A DNA stretch of 64,000 bases from Cladosporium sp. IMV 00045. Lineage: Eukaryota > Ascomycota > Dothideomycetes > Cladosporiales > Cladosporiaceae. The notes beneath the pieces are model-generated. The model was not told where the DNA came from and searched no databases. It was given only the letters and a program-made list of their open reading frames with translations. Where the stretch lies: contig MSJI02000881.1 in assembly GCA_001931905.2 (NCBI GenBank), positions 55,321 to 119,320 on the forward strand, given 5' to 3'. A program made the translations under genes and the position numbers. Below, in pieces: positions 11,775-25,426 of this stretch (position 1 is the first letter of the stretch; the number at the start of each line of letters is the position of its first letter).

Positions 11775-13377
11775 GAGTGCCACCGCCACAAACTCTACAG
11801 CGAATCCCAGCGTAAGTGAAGACGACCCCCCGGGCGTGATTGAAAAACCTGAATCCTAACAACATGCAGATTTGACACCTCCCCAGTGCCGGACACTGCC
11901 GGACGATGGCATGTGCATGGTGTAACGACAAACTGCATCCTATCAAAACTCATTGACAAAACGCCAACACTCGCCTAATCCCATCGACCCAACGAAGAAT
12001 CTCCTCAGCCCCTCCAACCCTGCAACGACGATTCCCATGACTTTCCAAGAGAAGAGAAGAGAAAAAAAAAGTAAAACGAGCAAATCCCCATCCACGACGA
12101 CCCACGAACCTTGCATTATGCCCAACGCCCCCTCCGACGCCCCGCCACCCCACCGAAACCTACCAAATCACGACCACAGGCATCGCAGGCATCGCAGAGC
12201 AAAACCTGCTTCTGAGGCGCTGGCCGCCTCTCGCTTCTCCTCTCAAACGGAAAGCCCTCGATGCCCCCTCACCTTTCCCCCCGATTCCCTATCACGATCC
12301 CCACCCAAGAAACTCGCCACACGACGACACACGGCTGCAATACGAGCTGCAGGACAGCGAAGGATGAGATCGAGAGAGAAAGAGAGTCGAACGGAACTCG
12401 TGCGCTTGGCCTTTGCGGTTCTCCGGCCGGCGCGAAGTGGCTAGCTGCACGCGCCGTAGAGGGTGCATGATGTTGTATGCTGCGAACATGGGTTGGGTGG
12501 GCAGCCACGGAGGATGGAGGATGTAACGTAGGGCAAGGACTGTACTGGCAAAAAGAGACCAGGGGTTTTCGGTTTTTGTCCTCTTTGTTCTCGCATGTGA
12601 TGGTTTTCCTTCCCCTTGTCTTTGCGCTTTTCTATTGGAAGAGGTGGAGGGAGGAAGGGGCTAGGCCTTCGACTGTTCACATGATGCGGTTCCCATCGCG
12701 CGGGTGCTTTCTTTGATGATGAGCGCAAGGGCGGGCACGTGAGCGATGGAGTTGATGAACGACGACGGGGGAAGCTACAAGGCTGCAATAACGATATCAA
12801 CGACTCTTTACTTGGTTTGGGCATCGGAAATTTCCATAAACAGATTTGATTTTCATTCATTCCTATCTTCCCACCCCTCCCTCCGCCCCATCTATCCTCC
12901 CTTCCCTTCCTCCGAGAGGTGAGGGGTGAGGCCCCAACAAAGGAAACCCTTAGGGCAGGTTTGTCGTGGTGAGTTTCATCCATTTCCTGCTTTTGGATGA
13001 GGGAAAAATATGTGTGCAGTCGACCAACGAAAAAATTGCGGCAATAAATCAGAAACAGAAACACGGAAAGAAACGGCATGGAAACGAGCGGGCCTTCGGG
13101 ATATCATCGCAACGCACCAAAAGGGTTAGGAAAATCAAGAAAACCAAGCAAGAATGAACGACAAATCAAAGAAAACCGCCTGGCCAGAAACCCCTCATCT
13201 CCAAATTAGTCATGCGTGCCTTCCCGCTCCCAGAACGATTGTATATGAAACGTCATAAAGAAAAGAAAAAGGCAAGCCGGAGTTCGGCTGAAGGAATGTG
13301 AAGCAAGCAAACACGAAGGCCCCGCCGTGGCGGCCTCGAAGATGCGTTTGTTGGGAGGTATCCATTGAGGGCTTCCA
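11775..13377. other. Intergenic, purine/pyrimidine-biased
   Basis: About 1.6 kb with no gene found. Long reading frames here arise from strand-biased, low-complexity DNA (Pro/Arg/Ser-rich translations). The right part may be the 3' UTR of the MIT-domain gene. Confidence 0.5.
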
Positions 13378-16300
13378 TTAGGCCAGAGCCCACTCCGTAC
13401 CCTTCTTCACGAACCGGTCCATCAGCAGGCCAAGGTCGGCAAGGATGAAACGACAGATGTAAAAGGCGAAGAACTCGGCCGCGTGCCGGATGCTCAGCTC
13501 GAGGCCGACGTGCGTCTGCGACGAGTGCTTGAGGCCTGGATCCTCGACTTGGCGGGCGATTTGGTCTGGAAGAACAGGATAATTAGCACGTGGTTGACCG
13601 GGGTTGTGATGAAGTGCATATATTGAATAGTGGGGTCGGGGCTGAGGGCAGATCGCCGCTGGCTTGCAGAGCATGTGTGGGGACAAAGCACGTCGCGCAC
13701 GTGTGCTTAAGCGAGTTACAGGCTGATCGCCTGAACCGCTCCGCGTTCGACCATCATGTGTAACAATGAGGGCTTGAGCAGCACATGCAGGCGAACGTAA
13801 GCAATGCGCCCAGGGCAGCCCTGCTTGTGAACAGCAGCCGGGGAAGCGCTCCGGCGGCTGGAATAAGCGTGACGGTCTTCACGCGAGTCTAGGCATGTGT
13901 TCCGGCGGCACGGTACATGCACAGCTGAAACACATGACAGACAACCGTCGAAGGAGCCAGTCGGAAATAAAAATGAACTTACCGAGAATGCCAATGCCTT
14001 GCACCAAGCGTGCAATGCTGCCCATGTAATCCTTCTGCGGGCCTTCAAACGTCATGTTCTTCAGGTTTGGCGCGGCCTTCTGGCCTCTGCGCTCGACCGG
14101 AATCCAGCTCGTCATGGGAACCGAAGCCATGGTCTGCGGTTCACCGCTCAGGGCGGCAAGACCCCCGCTAGTTTTGGACGAGTGGCCACCAGAAGACAGC
14201 GGTGTGCCGGAACTCTTGTTGCGAAGCTTGCGCCAGGAAGAAAGGTACGATTTGCCGGAGTTGGATTTCGTAGCCTTGTCCGTAGCACCACTGGCCGCGT
14301 CAGAACTTGCTGTCGGGGTCGCGGCACCGGTGCCGCCCACGGAGGCATCTTTGAACATGGCCATCGCTCCATGGACACCAACATCCGACCCGAGCTTCTT
14401 GACGAGCGTCGATTGAACTCTCTCCATGACCTCTTCGAAGCCTTGCAGCTCTTCCATAACAGCATCGGCATCGTAGGTGTCAACGCCCGCAATGCGTCCA
14501 AGAGCAGCGGTAAGGAGATCGCAATTCGCTATCTTTTCGTCGAGAGACTTGAGCTTCACGCCACGAGTCTGCCAGACATCGTGCGGCACAAACAGCTTGG
14601 TTGTGACGAAGCCGCCGCGCGGATGAGTAATGGATGATCCGATGGCACGCATCAACCAGAAAGGACGTAGGAGGAACGACTCCGGACAAGGCTCCAGGCT
14701 GGCCGGTTGAGAAGTTTCCGCGGGACTACGTGGGGACGAAGGCGCATCTGAGGCCGACAAGGACGTATCAAAGAGGTAAGAACCGTTGATGTACTGCCCA
14801 TCAACGCCTGGTGTATTAGTGAAGGGGAAATGAGATCGCTGCGATGTGAGAGGCTCCAAGCTGCGCTTTGGTCTCAAAGTGGAGAACGTTGCACTCATTG
14901 GTGTCGATGTTGTCTGCTCCATCTCCTCCCGTAAAGGAAGCGCATAATGGTGGTCTCGTAGGCTAGCAAAAGATTTATTGTTCCGGGTAAGCGTAGGCTG
15001 GCGTCGAATCCCACCGGGTTGCTCCTGAAGCTCGCTCAAATCATGCGATGCTGCCTTGGTAATCGTTCCATTGTGATACGTATGTGCCCGATTGTCGATC
15101 GACGGTCGTGAAACCTCAGGCTGGGGATCCGATGTGGAGTTCTCGAGAGGGGCACCAATCAAGACATCGCTGCCAAAGATTCTGTTCCGCTGCTCTTCAT
15201 CCGTCATGGACGCGTTGGGAGAGTGATGGAATGTCGATGCTCGCTTGCGGCTCACTGGGCGTGAAGCAGAAGTCTCAATCCGCAATTGCTTCGGGTTCTG
15301 ACCTGACAAGCGCCTACTCCGCACTGTCGCAGAATTGCGATTCTCACTCGCACTAGGAGGTCGAGGCAAGGCGCTGGTCGGCGGCGGACCCGGCGGCGCA
15401 TCAGCCCTCACAGTATTCACAGAGGACACCACGCTCGCCGGCTTGCCAGAGAAGCGAGCAGAAAGCAGAGTTTCCGGGACTGTTGACAATGAAGAGCCAG
15501 CAGTGTTTCGGTCGGATACTTGCGAGCTCTGCCATGTGCTCCTAGAGTATCCACTTGAATCAGATTGCCTTGGCAAGGCTGATTTGGATTGAAGATCAAA
15601 ATTGAAGCCGTGACCATAATCTTGAGTGAACTGGTTGAGTATGCGTTCTTCTTCCTCGTCATCATCAATTTCGTCCTTCACGTCTCGTAAGTCTGTAGGC
15701 GATATGCCTTCATCAAAACTGGTACTCTTTCCTCGAGCGCGAGCGTGTATGGTATCGCGTTTGGAGCTTCCATCAAGGTCAGGCTCTAGTCCCTCATTGT
15801 ATGCTGCTTCCACGGCTGCGTCGAATGCTGCGTCGAAATCAGGATCGGTTTCGACGCTTTCGTTCCGGATATGCTTCCTGTGCAAGCCGTTGTGAGATGA
15901 CATCGAGTGTACAGATGGAGAAGATGAGCCCGACTCATCAATAGTGTCCAGCCAGGATACAGAGGCGTTGCTCTCTGTGCGAGCCCTAGAGGTCTCATCA
16001 TCTTCGTGCGCGGGTTCCTGACGCTCCAGTTGACCCCATTCAGCGTCTGCGCTCGACTCAAGGTTCGGCGAAGATTGCTTTCGAGGCAACAGCGGCGCAG
16101 GCATATATGTGTTACGTGGGTTATCCGGTGGGGGAAGTCGTACAGCACTCTCGTCGGTTGAGAAGCCTGTTCTTTCGTGGTGATCTTCATGAATGATGTC
16201 TTGGTGTAGGGGACGGCCGTTTGCAGATGCCTCGTTGTTCTGTCCAGCTCGCTCAACGTCTGCCAGAGTTCTGGAGAAAAAGCTGTCTCGATTGCCTAAG

Positions 16301-17670
16301 GGATAAGAGAGCTGTGGCACATCAACAATGCGCGTCATCCTGGCCGTTTCTATGATGGTCGGCTCCTCGATCAGCTCACTGGACTCCTCCACAGGACTCG
16401 GAGGTCCTATCTCTGGGCTCTTCACACTGCAATCATCACTCATCGGTCGTGAAGGTAAGCCCTTCTCCAGGCGTGTTGGTGGGCGGGTTTCCTCCAACTC
16501 TTGCAATTCTTCAATTCGTGTCGTATATGTGACTTTGATGGCCTCCAGCTTTCGTTTATCATCAGCGCCAGAGCTGCGGTCCATAACGTTCTGCAACAAT
16601 CGGCAAGCGTCACTATACGCTTCCAGCGCCGCTTCAAAATTTTGGGCGTTGTCTAATAACACCGCGGTGTTCGCCTTCTGTAGCGCTTTTGATAGCATCG
16701 CTTTCTTGTCCTTCTCGTTCCTTTCTCTTGTTCGCGGTCTACGTTCGCCCGTTCTTTCAGTGTCGGCGACAGCAGTCACGGGACGCGCATTGTCGCTCGC
16801 CGCGCCAAACATCTCTGATCGTCTTCGCATGTGCGCGGATTGCTGAAGCTCTTCCGTACGAGGCATGCGCGAGTAGTTTAATGCGGCGCTTGGCGCTGTG
16901 ATGTTGCGGGTCGTCGCTGGCTTGTTCTCCTTGGATTTGGGGGACGCATCTCCGCCAAAGTAGTCTTGGTTATACGAGGAGTAGGTGGACGGCGTCGCTA
17001 GACCGGAAGTTGAAGGGGTTGCTGTGTGTGAGGTAGAAGGAGATTCGGTGTCATTTCGGGCTTGATTTGATATCGTGGTATGGATCGCGGGAAGAGGTTT
17101 TCCAGCGGCTGAATAATTGATGGGATTGGAAACCTGTCTTCTTATCTTCACTGGGCTTGTTGCTGGTGAGTATTGTCTAAGTATGTGAGAGCCCTTTCTG
17201 TTCGGACTGGCTCTCGGGGAGTGATCAACAAGCTGTCGAGACGATCGTGGAGGCGACATTGGCTGGCCTGTGAGGCTGGGTAAAGCAGCACCGCTGCTGG
17301 CTCGCTTTCTGCGAGCAATTGGTGATGAGGCACTGGCGTCAGTGGATTGTGACCAGCGGTTGAGATTGCCCAAACCCTCATCTGTAGGGCGCTCGGACGA
17401 CTCGAGAGCGCTGCTCCTCCTTCGTTTGCTGTGGTAGGGCGATCCTCCGGCCAGGCGCAAGGCGATCAGCGACGTGTCACCGGAACCCTGCGATCCCATC
17501 GGAAGCACAAAGTTGCGCTCGCTGTCGCCGGGGGAAGTGAGCGAGGCTGTGCGCTTGACAGTGCCGGCCGAGGAGTTGGAGGCGGATTTTGAGCGCGTAG
17601 ATGTGCGCTGGTGTTTAGTCCCAGGAGTGCGGCCTGGACTGCCACCCGCTGAGACGGTGAAGTTGTTCAT
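13378..17670 (-). CDS. MIT-domain protein, large and mostly disordered
   Basis: A protein of about 1291 residues from exons 17670-13983 and 13565-13378. An MIT (microtubule-interacting and transport) domain lies near residues 315-390 (LSKALQKANTAVLLDNAQNF through YTTRIEELQEL); MIT domains bind ESCRT-III-type tails, so endosomal or membrane-traffic work is inferred. Long Ser/Pro/Arg-rich stretches flank it. A conserved C-terminal region (FLLRPFWLMRAIGSSITHPRGG, VDTYDADAVMEELQGFEEVMERVQ) and a helical end (FFAFYICRFILADLGLLMDRFV) follow. The final intron is 417 bp, very long for this window, but donor GTAAGT, acceptor TTCCAG and phase all agree. A middle exon inside it cannot be excluded. The start ATG at 17670 is the first in frame. 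Confidence 0.85.
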
Positions 17671-20600
17671 GGCGTATGCTGTCGAGACCAGATGCAGACG
17701 CGCAGTCGTCTGAGACCACGCGCCTCTTCTGCAGCCCTACGACTACCGCCACAAGTGCGCCCGTACACGATGCGCGCACTCTCTCTTCATGCGCCAGCGG
17801 CGGAGATGCTGGTGCAGGAGGCCTGATTCGAGAAGAACAGATGCTACACGGCTTGCTGTTGGCAACGGTCTGGATCTTGCGGCAACCAGTGAATGATCAG
17901 ATCGGATCGCCTACAGAGTGATACGTTGGAGATGTGCGACTGAGGCTTTCCGATGCTGCTGTGCGACCACTGCTTAAAGCTCGGTGGAGGTGCCACACTG
18001 CGGCGCAACAATGTCCATAGCTACTGTGGGTGTCGTTCCGCTTATGATACTTTGTTCGATATCCTCCTCTTGTCGGCGGTCGATGCAATCGTGGCCTGTG
18101 CGGAGCGTGACGCTGCGATAAGGGCCAGATCCAGGGTACTCAATGGCTGTTTCGTCTCGTCCTCCGTCAGGTGGATAGGTGGAAGGATGGAGGCTGGTCC
18201 AAGAGTAGTCGGTCCTGGACGGCGCAACAGGCGGATGGAGGTGAAATCGGAGTGTTGCGGTGCGTGGGCGCAGGCAGAGTGCTAGGGTTACGTGCTCTAT
18301 CCCTGGCAGGGAAGAGAGAAAGATGGAGATGGAGATGCAGGGCGGCCCGTGGAAGATGCGGGCAGGCTGGCAGTCGGTAGGTGGTGGCGCGTCGCGGTGG
18401 TATGGTATAGGCAGTATAGCATATGGCTGTATAGGTGTTCGCGTGGCGAGGCGGGTTGGTGACAACGAAGGCGCAGTAGTACCAAACAGCTCTGTATGCC
18501 CTTTGGCTCCCTCTCTGAAGGCCTATGGGTGAAGGTGGAGAGGAGTGTCTCACTTTCAAGCCCTCAGGGACCGTGACAGGGGGCGGCTAGCATTAGTGGG
18601 TCGTGCTGTCGGCGCTGGGTTGGGGGATCGACTAGAGGAAGATATTGGCACTGGTGTGAAGCTACGCACTGGCTAACGAGGCTAACAGACAAGAAGGCAG
18701 GAGATCACGACGGGTTTTGGCAGCATGGAGGTGGTGTTGAAGGCGTTGGAGGTCGCGGTAGAGATACTCAACAGGCATCAGACTATGCGTTTTGGCTGGG
18801 AGATGCCTTGAACATTGAAACATGGTTGTCGAGATGAGTCTTCTTCTACAGTATGGACATCGGACGACCGGACCTGATGCTTGTCCGTCGATCAATTGAT
18901 GAATTGACTGACCTCGAGTTTATGATGTGATTGCCTCGAAACGGCAAGAAACGTTGAAATCATCGCCGGCGTTAATCCACCGCGTAGGTATACACATCTG
19001 GATGCATCCTCTCCCTCATGATTCGAGTAGCCTTGCCCCTTTCTGTAGGCCAGTCTGATGACATTACCTAGTTTACCGCGATGACTTGAGGTTGTTCGCG
19101 AAAGTCGCTAGAAGCGAAGGTTTCTTCTCTAGGAACCGGAAGCTTTCAAACTTTGTTACCTCATACATGGATGAAGCATGTAGCGTAGAGCCCAAGTCGT
19201 CCCAAAATACAATGCCGATTTCCCCTGAAATCGCGAGCAGGAATACCGCTTCACATGATATACTTTGACCTCTCCAACCCGCTTGCTCTGTGTGTGATGG
19301 ATGGTGATGACTCTCATCGAACTTGTGCTGTGGCGGGTCGGAGGGGTGGCTGCCAACGTCTGGTGTTTTCGCCGACAGATCTGCGACCATCACAGACCAT
19401 GCGGACCACTGCCATACGTGTATATCCGAAGAACAATTCTTGAAACCCTCTGCCTCGTGCTTTCAGGCGTGCATGCCCCCAGCAAACATCTTTACTTCTT
19501 CTACACCCACCTCTATACGGACGGCACGCGTTACTCGGTAGTTCCACAGACCTCGAACACACGGCAGAACGCCGTAGCGTGGTTCACAGATGATATGCAG
19601 GACTTTGGGCAGCCTTGCAGCCTTCTGTTCGCAGCCACACACGGCCTGAGACGGCAGGCCACCTGCGATTGTGAAGAAACGAATGAAAGGGCTTTGCCAA
19701 CAGTATCCCCAATGATTCGTAGCGCAACGGAGCCCTGGATTTCATTAAGCGTTTGGCCGAGTTCCTGGGTGCACCTTAGTGCTGGGGAACACTATCTTAA
19801 TATAGAGTCGGTATATTGGCAGGTATTCTGGCGGCCACTGCTTTCAGGCCGGTCAGCGGCCCGATCATTATGGGTATACAAAGACCCTGCTCCGAGGAGG
19901 ATTCCGAGTCGTCCGGAGGCTGAACCCGGCGGGGTGTTATGAGGATCATATGATGATAAGGGCTCAACGCCTGTTGTCACTTATTATAGACTTGCTCAGT
20001 ATATGCGAACTACATGCCAGCCATCTTTTGCGACATGATGGGGGCGGGTCGCGTGCGGTACCGCAACTCTTTTTAAAAGATCGCACGGGTATGTTGCATC
20101 ATTGCGTCGGCGACATCAGAATATCTACATCGGCAAGAAGTCAGGCGTATATCAGAATGCTGGCAAATGTAGAGCAATGTCACGCGAAGGTGTTGGAAAG
20201 AATCACGGACTCGAGCCAGGGGAAAGCTTCGCCTCTTGTGACGTCCAGGTAGCCAAGACGTCATCATGAGTACCTTATGCTCTTTTCTCTCTCTTCACTT
20301 CATGTGCCATCCTCCCTGTACATGTACGGATCACTCCTCTTTGTCGATGTTCAATCCTCGAAGCTGTCGCAGGCATACTGTACCCTAATCACATGATGCA
20401 TGAAGGCTGCCTTCAGATGACTGCCAACATTCATATCGTGCCTCTTCAGCCCACAAAGCTCCACGCCCGCGAGCTCCGTATGCAGATACTGCATCGAACA
20501 AGGCAACACTCCAGTCATGTCAGCCTCACCTGCTAGCCCACACACGCCACCACTCACACTGCTGCCCATTTGTACATGCGCAGCCGCGTAGAGGCCTCAC

Positions 20601-20956
20601 CGGCGCTGATGACTGCCAGCATGTGCCGTCGAGTTTGCACCAATCATGCGTTCTATCCTCACTCTCGCCACCGGCCCTTAGTCGTAGCTGATCGTGGTAT
20701 AGTATGCCGGTACCTGGGCAACAGCATATCATACAAGCGGTGCCCCATTGTACACCTCTGCAGCTTGCCGCCACTGCATCCCCGAGTGCAGATAGACGCT
20801 GCGCGCTGATGGTGTGTCACGCAGCGCGGTACACCACCACACCACGAAACGACTAGTCAATCTCCAGGTGCCGCAGATATATAATAAGCTCAGGCTACCG
20901 TGCGTTGCCATACCACTGCCTGTCCTCACCTATACTTTAGTGACAGCATCAATATC
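17671..20956. other. Long divergent intergenic stretch
   Basis: About 3.3 kb between the divergent MIT and calpain genes. Parts of 17.7-18.6 kb may be the 5' leader of the MIT gene. A plus-strand frame at 19301-19942 (213 codons) has no recognisable motif and no promoter-like context, so it is not called. No repeat or RNA gene was seen. Confidence 0.5.
20876..20886 (+). promoter_or_regulatory. TATA-like box of the calpain gene
   Basis: GATATATAATA lies 71 bp before the ATG at 20957 and 104 bp before the ATG at 20990, a normal fungal spacing for either start. Confidence 0.45.
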
Positions 20957-23900
20957 ATGAAGTCAGGCTTCGTTACTGTACGAACCGGCATGGCAGAGCC
21001 AGAGCCGCCGCAACCATTGCCATTCCCGGTCAGAATCATCAGGGATCCACGCCCTCCACCTCCACCCACAGATTTGATCAACTTGCCTCCGGTAGATGCG
21101 AATGCGACAAAGACAGATTATTTTTACCAGGCATGGGACCGTTTTCTCGCCGTGCAGCCCAAACGCGCAAAAAGGGTCTCACGTGCAGCCAGGAAAATCG
21201 AACAAGAGAAGTCTGAAATCGCCCCTGGTCCTGTGACCGAAGGACTGAAAGTCGAAGAAAATGCGGCAACATCATGGGAGCAAGCGACGGCTGATTGTCG
21301 CGCCAAAGTCGCCGCCATCATTGATGAGTGCAGGCGGCTGAACCAAAAGTATCGAGACGCCATGTTCAACCCTGAGGCGAGCCCTTACTGCTTCAAGAGC
21401 TTGACTGGATCGTACCCCGATGCCGTGGATGATGTCGACGCGCCGCCGTGGGTCAAACGCGTCGAAGACATTTTTGACAATCCACAATTCTTCATAGACG
21501 GTGCCACTCCTACTGACGTCCATCAGGGCAGCGGTGGTGACTGCTGGTTCCTGGCAGCATTGATGGCAATCAGCGCGAAGAAGGAGTTGATCGACGACGT
21601 TTGCGTGGCAAGAGACGAGAAGATAGGCGTATATGGGTTTGTGTTCTATCGTGGTCTGTGAAGCTGCATGTGCGACATGCTGAGGTTTTTCTTGCTGACT
21701 TATAATTTCAGACGGTGAATGGATATACGAAGTCATCGACGACAAGCTCTACATGCGCGTTGGGGACGACGACGAAATCAGCATCGTCAGAGGCTGGAAT
21801 CGCGAGAAAAAGGAAGGCACATCTCTGCCACACGATGAGGACAAGCTGATGGAAACCCTCCAACGCGGTGGCAAAGCTCTGTACTTTTCACATTGCAAAT
21901 CCGACGAGACGTGGCTACCACTGATTGAAAAAGCATACGCAAAAGCTCACGGTGATTACTTTGCAATTGAAGGAGGCTCCGCGAGCGAAGGTATCGAGGA
22001 TCTCACTGGTGGCGTTGCAGTGGTCATCAACCCTGAGGACATCATGGACAAGGATCGATTCTGGCGAGAGCAGCTGAGCCAGGTCAACGAGAAATACCTG
22101 TTTGGCGGCGGCACGCAGCCTACTTCATCGAAAGGATTCGTGGGCGGTCACGCATATACGGTCCTCCGCACATACGAAGACGGCGACCTCAAACTCCTCA
22201 AACTGCGGAACCCCTGGGGTGAGGTGGAATGGGAAGGCGACTGGAGCGATGGCAGCAAGAAGTGGACGCCAGAGCTGATGATCAAATTGCAACATACCTT
22301 TGGCGACGATGGCATTTTCTGGATCTCTTACAAAGACTTCCTCAAGCATTTCCACCACATCAACAGAGTGCGACTCTTCACCAAAGAATGGAAGATCGCG
22401 CAGCAATGGACTTGTGTCAACGTGCCCTGGACCGTCGACTACCTCGATACGAGGTTCGAGATCACAGTCACCGAACGCGGACCTCTGGTAGTTGTTCTCT
22501 CTCAGCTAGATCCCAGGTACTTCGAAGGCCTCATTGGCCGCTTCGTATACTCTCTCCACTTCCGTGTCTACAAGGAAGGCTCGGAGAACTACCTGATTCG
22601 CAGCATGCACAACTCCGGTAACGGGGCGACCTTTACACGTTCTGTGTCTGCCGAGCTTGACGATGTGGAGCCCGGAAAGTACAGCGTCATCTTTAAAGTG
22701 ACCGCCATGCGAACGACATCTCCTACCGCAGCAGAAGCTATCAACAAGTATGCGCTCGATCGCAAAGAAAAGCTGCTGGATGTTGGCCGCAGATTTGATT
22801 ACGCGCAAACAAAGGGCAACCTCAGAGCGATGGAGAAGGTGCATGAGAAGGGACTTCGAAACGATGGGAGAGCGCAGACAAAGGAGCAATCGAAAAAGAC
22901 GAGGAAGATCAACATGATGAATCGGGCGAGGGAAAGGTTGAGACGACAGAGGATTGCTGATGCAATGAAAGAAAAGAAAAAGAAGTCTGATAAAGAGAGG
23001 CGTGAGAAGAGAGGAAAGTTGAAGGCGGAGGAGCGGGAGTTGAGGCCAAACATCAAGGGTCAAACGCTGGACATCCCTCCCAGTGGCCAGGCAGATGCCA
23101 TTCCCGAAAAAGACAGTTTCGTGCGGAGCGCTTCGGAGACGCCCAGCGACATTGTTAATGTCATCAAGATAGATGACGAAAGTAGTTCGCGACAAACCGC
23201 TAATGACAAAACCAACGCATCTGTCACTGAGCGAGATGCCGCCCCCTCGCAAACAGACAAGAGTCTCCCTCAACGATCCGCCGACAACAAGACCTCCGGC
23301 GCAGTCACCGTGGAAGAAACCACTCCTGACAAGGCAGGCGACTCGGACATAAGATCAAACGATGAGGACCCATCTGCCAGCCCATCAAAAGCTCCGCCCT
23401 CGCCAAACAACACCCCGAACCTGCCCTCCGACGCCCCAGCGAAGGACTTACCATCCTTGACCCTGGGAGAAAGCGCCACCAAACTCTCCCGACCGAGCAT
23501 CACCTCTCTCAAACCTTTCGCGCCGGTAAACGTGATCATAGAGCGATCTCACAACTGGGACGTCAGCTCGAACGCTTCTCCCACAGCCCCATTGTCTCCG
23601 ATCTCTTCCCTCCACGATGATGACTTTCCGTGGGATTCTGATATGTAAGTGAGGTTGCGAGCCCTTCCAAGATTGCCACATTGCTTGCTTCTACGGGATG
23701 AATGGCGTCTATGCAGAACTGACTCAGACGACTGACTCAATCGCATTAGGGACGGCCCCGCGTATGATCCCTCTTCTTCATCCGACAACGAAGACAGCGA
23801 TGACGAACGCGGGCTCTCATCCTCTCGCAGGCGGAACATGAGTCGCAATTCATCATCTCCCGTCGCTCCTTTGGACGTCTTCAGCGGCGACCCGTGGGTT

Positions 23901-24005
23901 GCGCTCCTCGTGCTGGGTTTGAGAGTCTATTCGAAAGGGGATGTGAGTGTCAAGGTTGTGAAAGACGGATACGAGGATGACGAAACAAGCGGGGACGAGG
24001 TTTGA
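20957..24005 (+). CDS. Calpain-like cysteine protease (family C2)
   Basis: This is an intracellular papain-fold protease of the calpain family. Exons 20957-21653, 21712-23644 and 23750-24005 give about 961 residues. The catalytic triad is visible: Cys196 in QGSGGDCWFLAAL, His in KGFVGGHAYTV and Asn in LRNPWGEVEW. A beta-rich domain follows (VNVPWTVDYLDTRFEITVTERGPLVVVLSQLD), then a Lys/Arg-rich predicted coiled coil (RERLRRQRIADAMKEKKKK) and a long Ser/Pro/Asp-rich tail. Fungal members include PalB/Rim13, which act in pH signalling, but this protein has a shorter N-terminus and a different tail, so it is probably a separate fungal calpain paralog. The ATG at 20990 is an alternative start. It is convergent with the SDR gene to its right. 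Confidence 0.92.
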
Positions 24006-24282
24006 GTGTTTCTTCGATCTGACATGTGCACATTCTTCAAGGAATGGGACCGCTGCCGTTGGAAGAACGTGATGAGTATATAGTGACGAGACCAGAAAGC
24101 TCAACTCCTTCAATTCAGGCAATTGGCTGATTTTCTCAAGGCACGTCTTCAACGTTGACCAGTCGCGCAGAATCTTCCATACATTACTTGCACTCAACGA
24201 AACCTCTACTAAAATCCAAAGAATTAACAGCTCACAGCAAACCAATCCCCCAACGACATCAACCCGACTCAACCACAACATC

Positions 24283-25426
24283 CTACACCCCCTTCTGCTC
24301 CTTCTCCTTCAATTCAACATACTGCCCGATAATATCGACCATCATCTCCTCGAATCCCCTTGCCTTGATCCCCAGCACCTTCTCCGTCTTGCTCGGATCG
24401 CCCTTGATAACAAAGCCCAGCTGCTCGCCGTCGTTGGGAAGCAGCCCGCTCTCCACGGCGGCCGGGAAGTGTTTCTTCGCAAAGACTTTGACGTCTTCGA
24501 ACTGTTTTTGCAAACATTTGGGTCAGCTTCACTCGATCCAGAAACAGTAAAACCCTGCCAAAAAGAAAACTGATGATACTCACACTATACCCCTCCTCCC
24601 CAGTATTACTCAACAAAAAGCTCTGATTCCCCTGCACCCCCTCATCCAACGCCCTCACATGCGCCAACGCCACATCCTCAACATGCGTGACGGAAATCGG
24701 GAACGGCGTCTCAGCCTTCACGCCCAGCACGGGATTCAGCGCGATCGCGTTCGAGCCGCGACTCACGTCCTCCGAGCGCAAATTCAACTCGTCCCGGCCC
24801 AGAACCAGCACGGGGTGGATGTGGATGGCGTCGAAACCGGGCGCCTCGCTGCGCACGAAGTCTTCCGCGTGCTTGAGCGCCAGGATTTTGGAGGCGTTGT
24901 ACGCCACCTGCACGTTGTTCATGAACGGCGCGGGCTCGGCGTTGGCGCGCGAGTCGGGCGTGTACGTTGCGTTCGCTTCGGCGGAGGACGGGTCCAGCAT
25001 CGCTGCCAGAGGGACTATGGCAGCCGCAGAGGAAGTGACGACGACGCGCTTCACAGTGCCAGCGCGCTGCGCTGAGCGGTAGATTCCCAGCGTGCCCTGG
25101 ATGGCGGGCTGGATCAAAATGGCATCGAGATCATCATCGCCGTTGATGCTGGGGCTGGGAATGGGGCTCGCGACGTGCAGAATGTACTTGACGCCCTTCA
25201 CGGCGGCGTCGAAGGCGCCTTCGGCTAGGATGTCGGGCACGACGACGAGGGAGAGTCGCTCCGGGGAGACGTCTTTGAGGCTCGGGTTGGTGCGGATGAG
25301 GGTCGCTTTGGCTTCGCTGCGGACGGCGGCGCGGACGCGGTAGCCGTGCTGCAGGGCGGCGCGCAGGACGGCGAAGCCGACGAACCCGGTCGCGCCGGTG
25401 AGGAGGATGAGGTCGTTGTTGGCCAT
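24283..25426 (-). CDS. Extended SDR: NAD(P)-dependent epimerase/aldehyde reductase
   Basis: This is a Rossmann-fold reductase of the extended SDR group, related to dihydroflavonol reductase and yeast Gre2-type ketoreductases. Exons 25426-24584 and 24501-24283 flank an 82-bp intron and give 353 residues. The cofactor motif GATGFVG sits near residue 11, and the catalytic Tyr and Lys are in VAYNASK. The segment LHVASPIPSP is typical of the family. It probably reduces a carbonyl compound with NADPH; the substrate is unknown. A run of 16 A residues lies about 80 bp upstream of the start in the promoter. Confidence 0.92.

Noticed and set aside
12441..13079. 212-codon minus-strand frame downstream of the MIT gene
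   Set aside because: Low-complexity Pro/Ser/Lys-rich translation in strand-biased DNA; more likely a 3' UTR.
19301..19942. 213-codon plus-strand frame in the intergenic stretch
   Set aside because: No recognisable motif, no promoter signals, odd composition with many Cys, Trp and Arg; probably chance.
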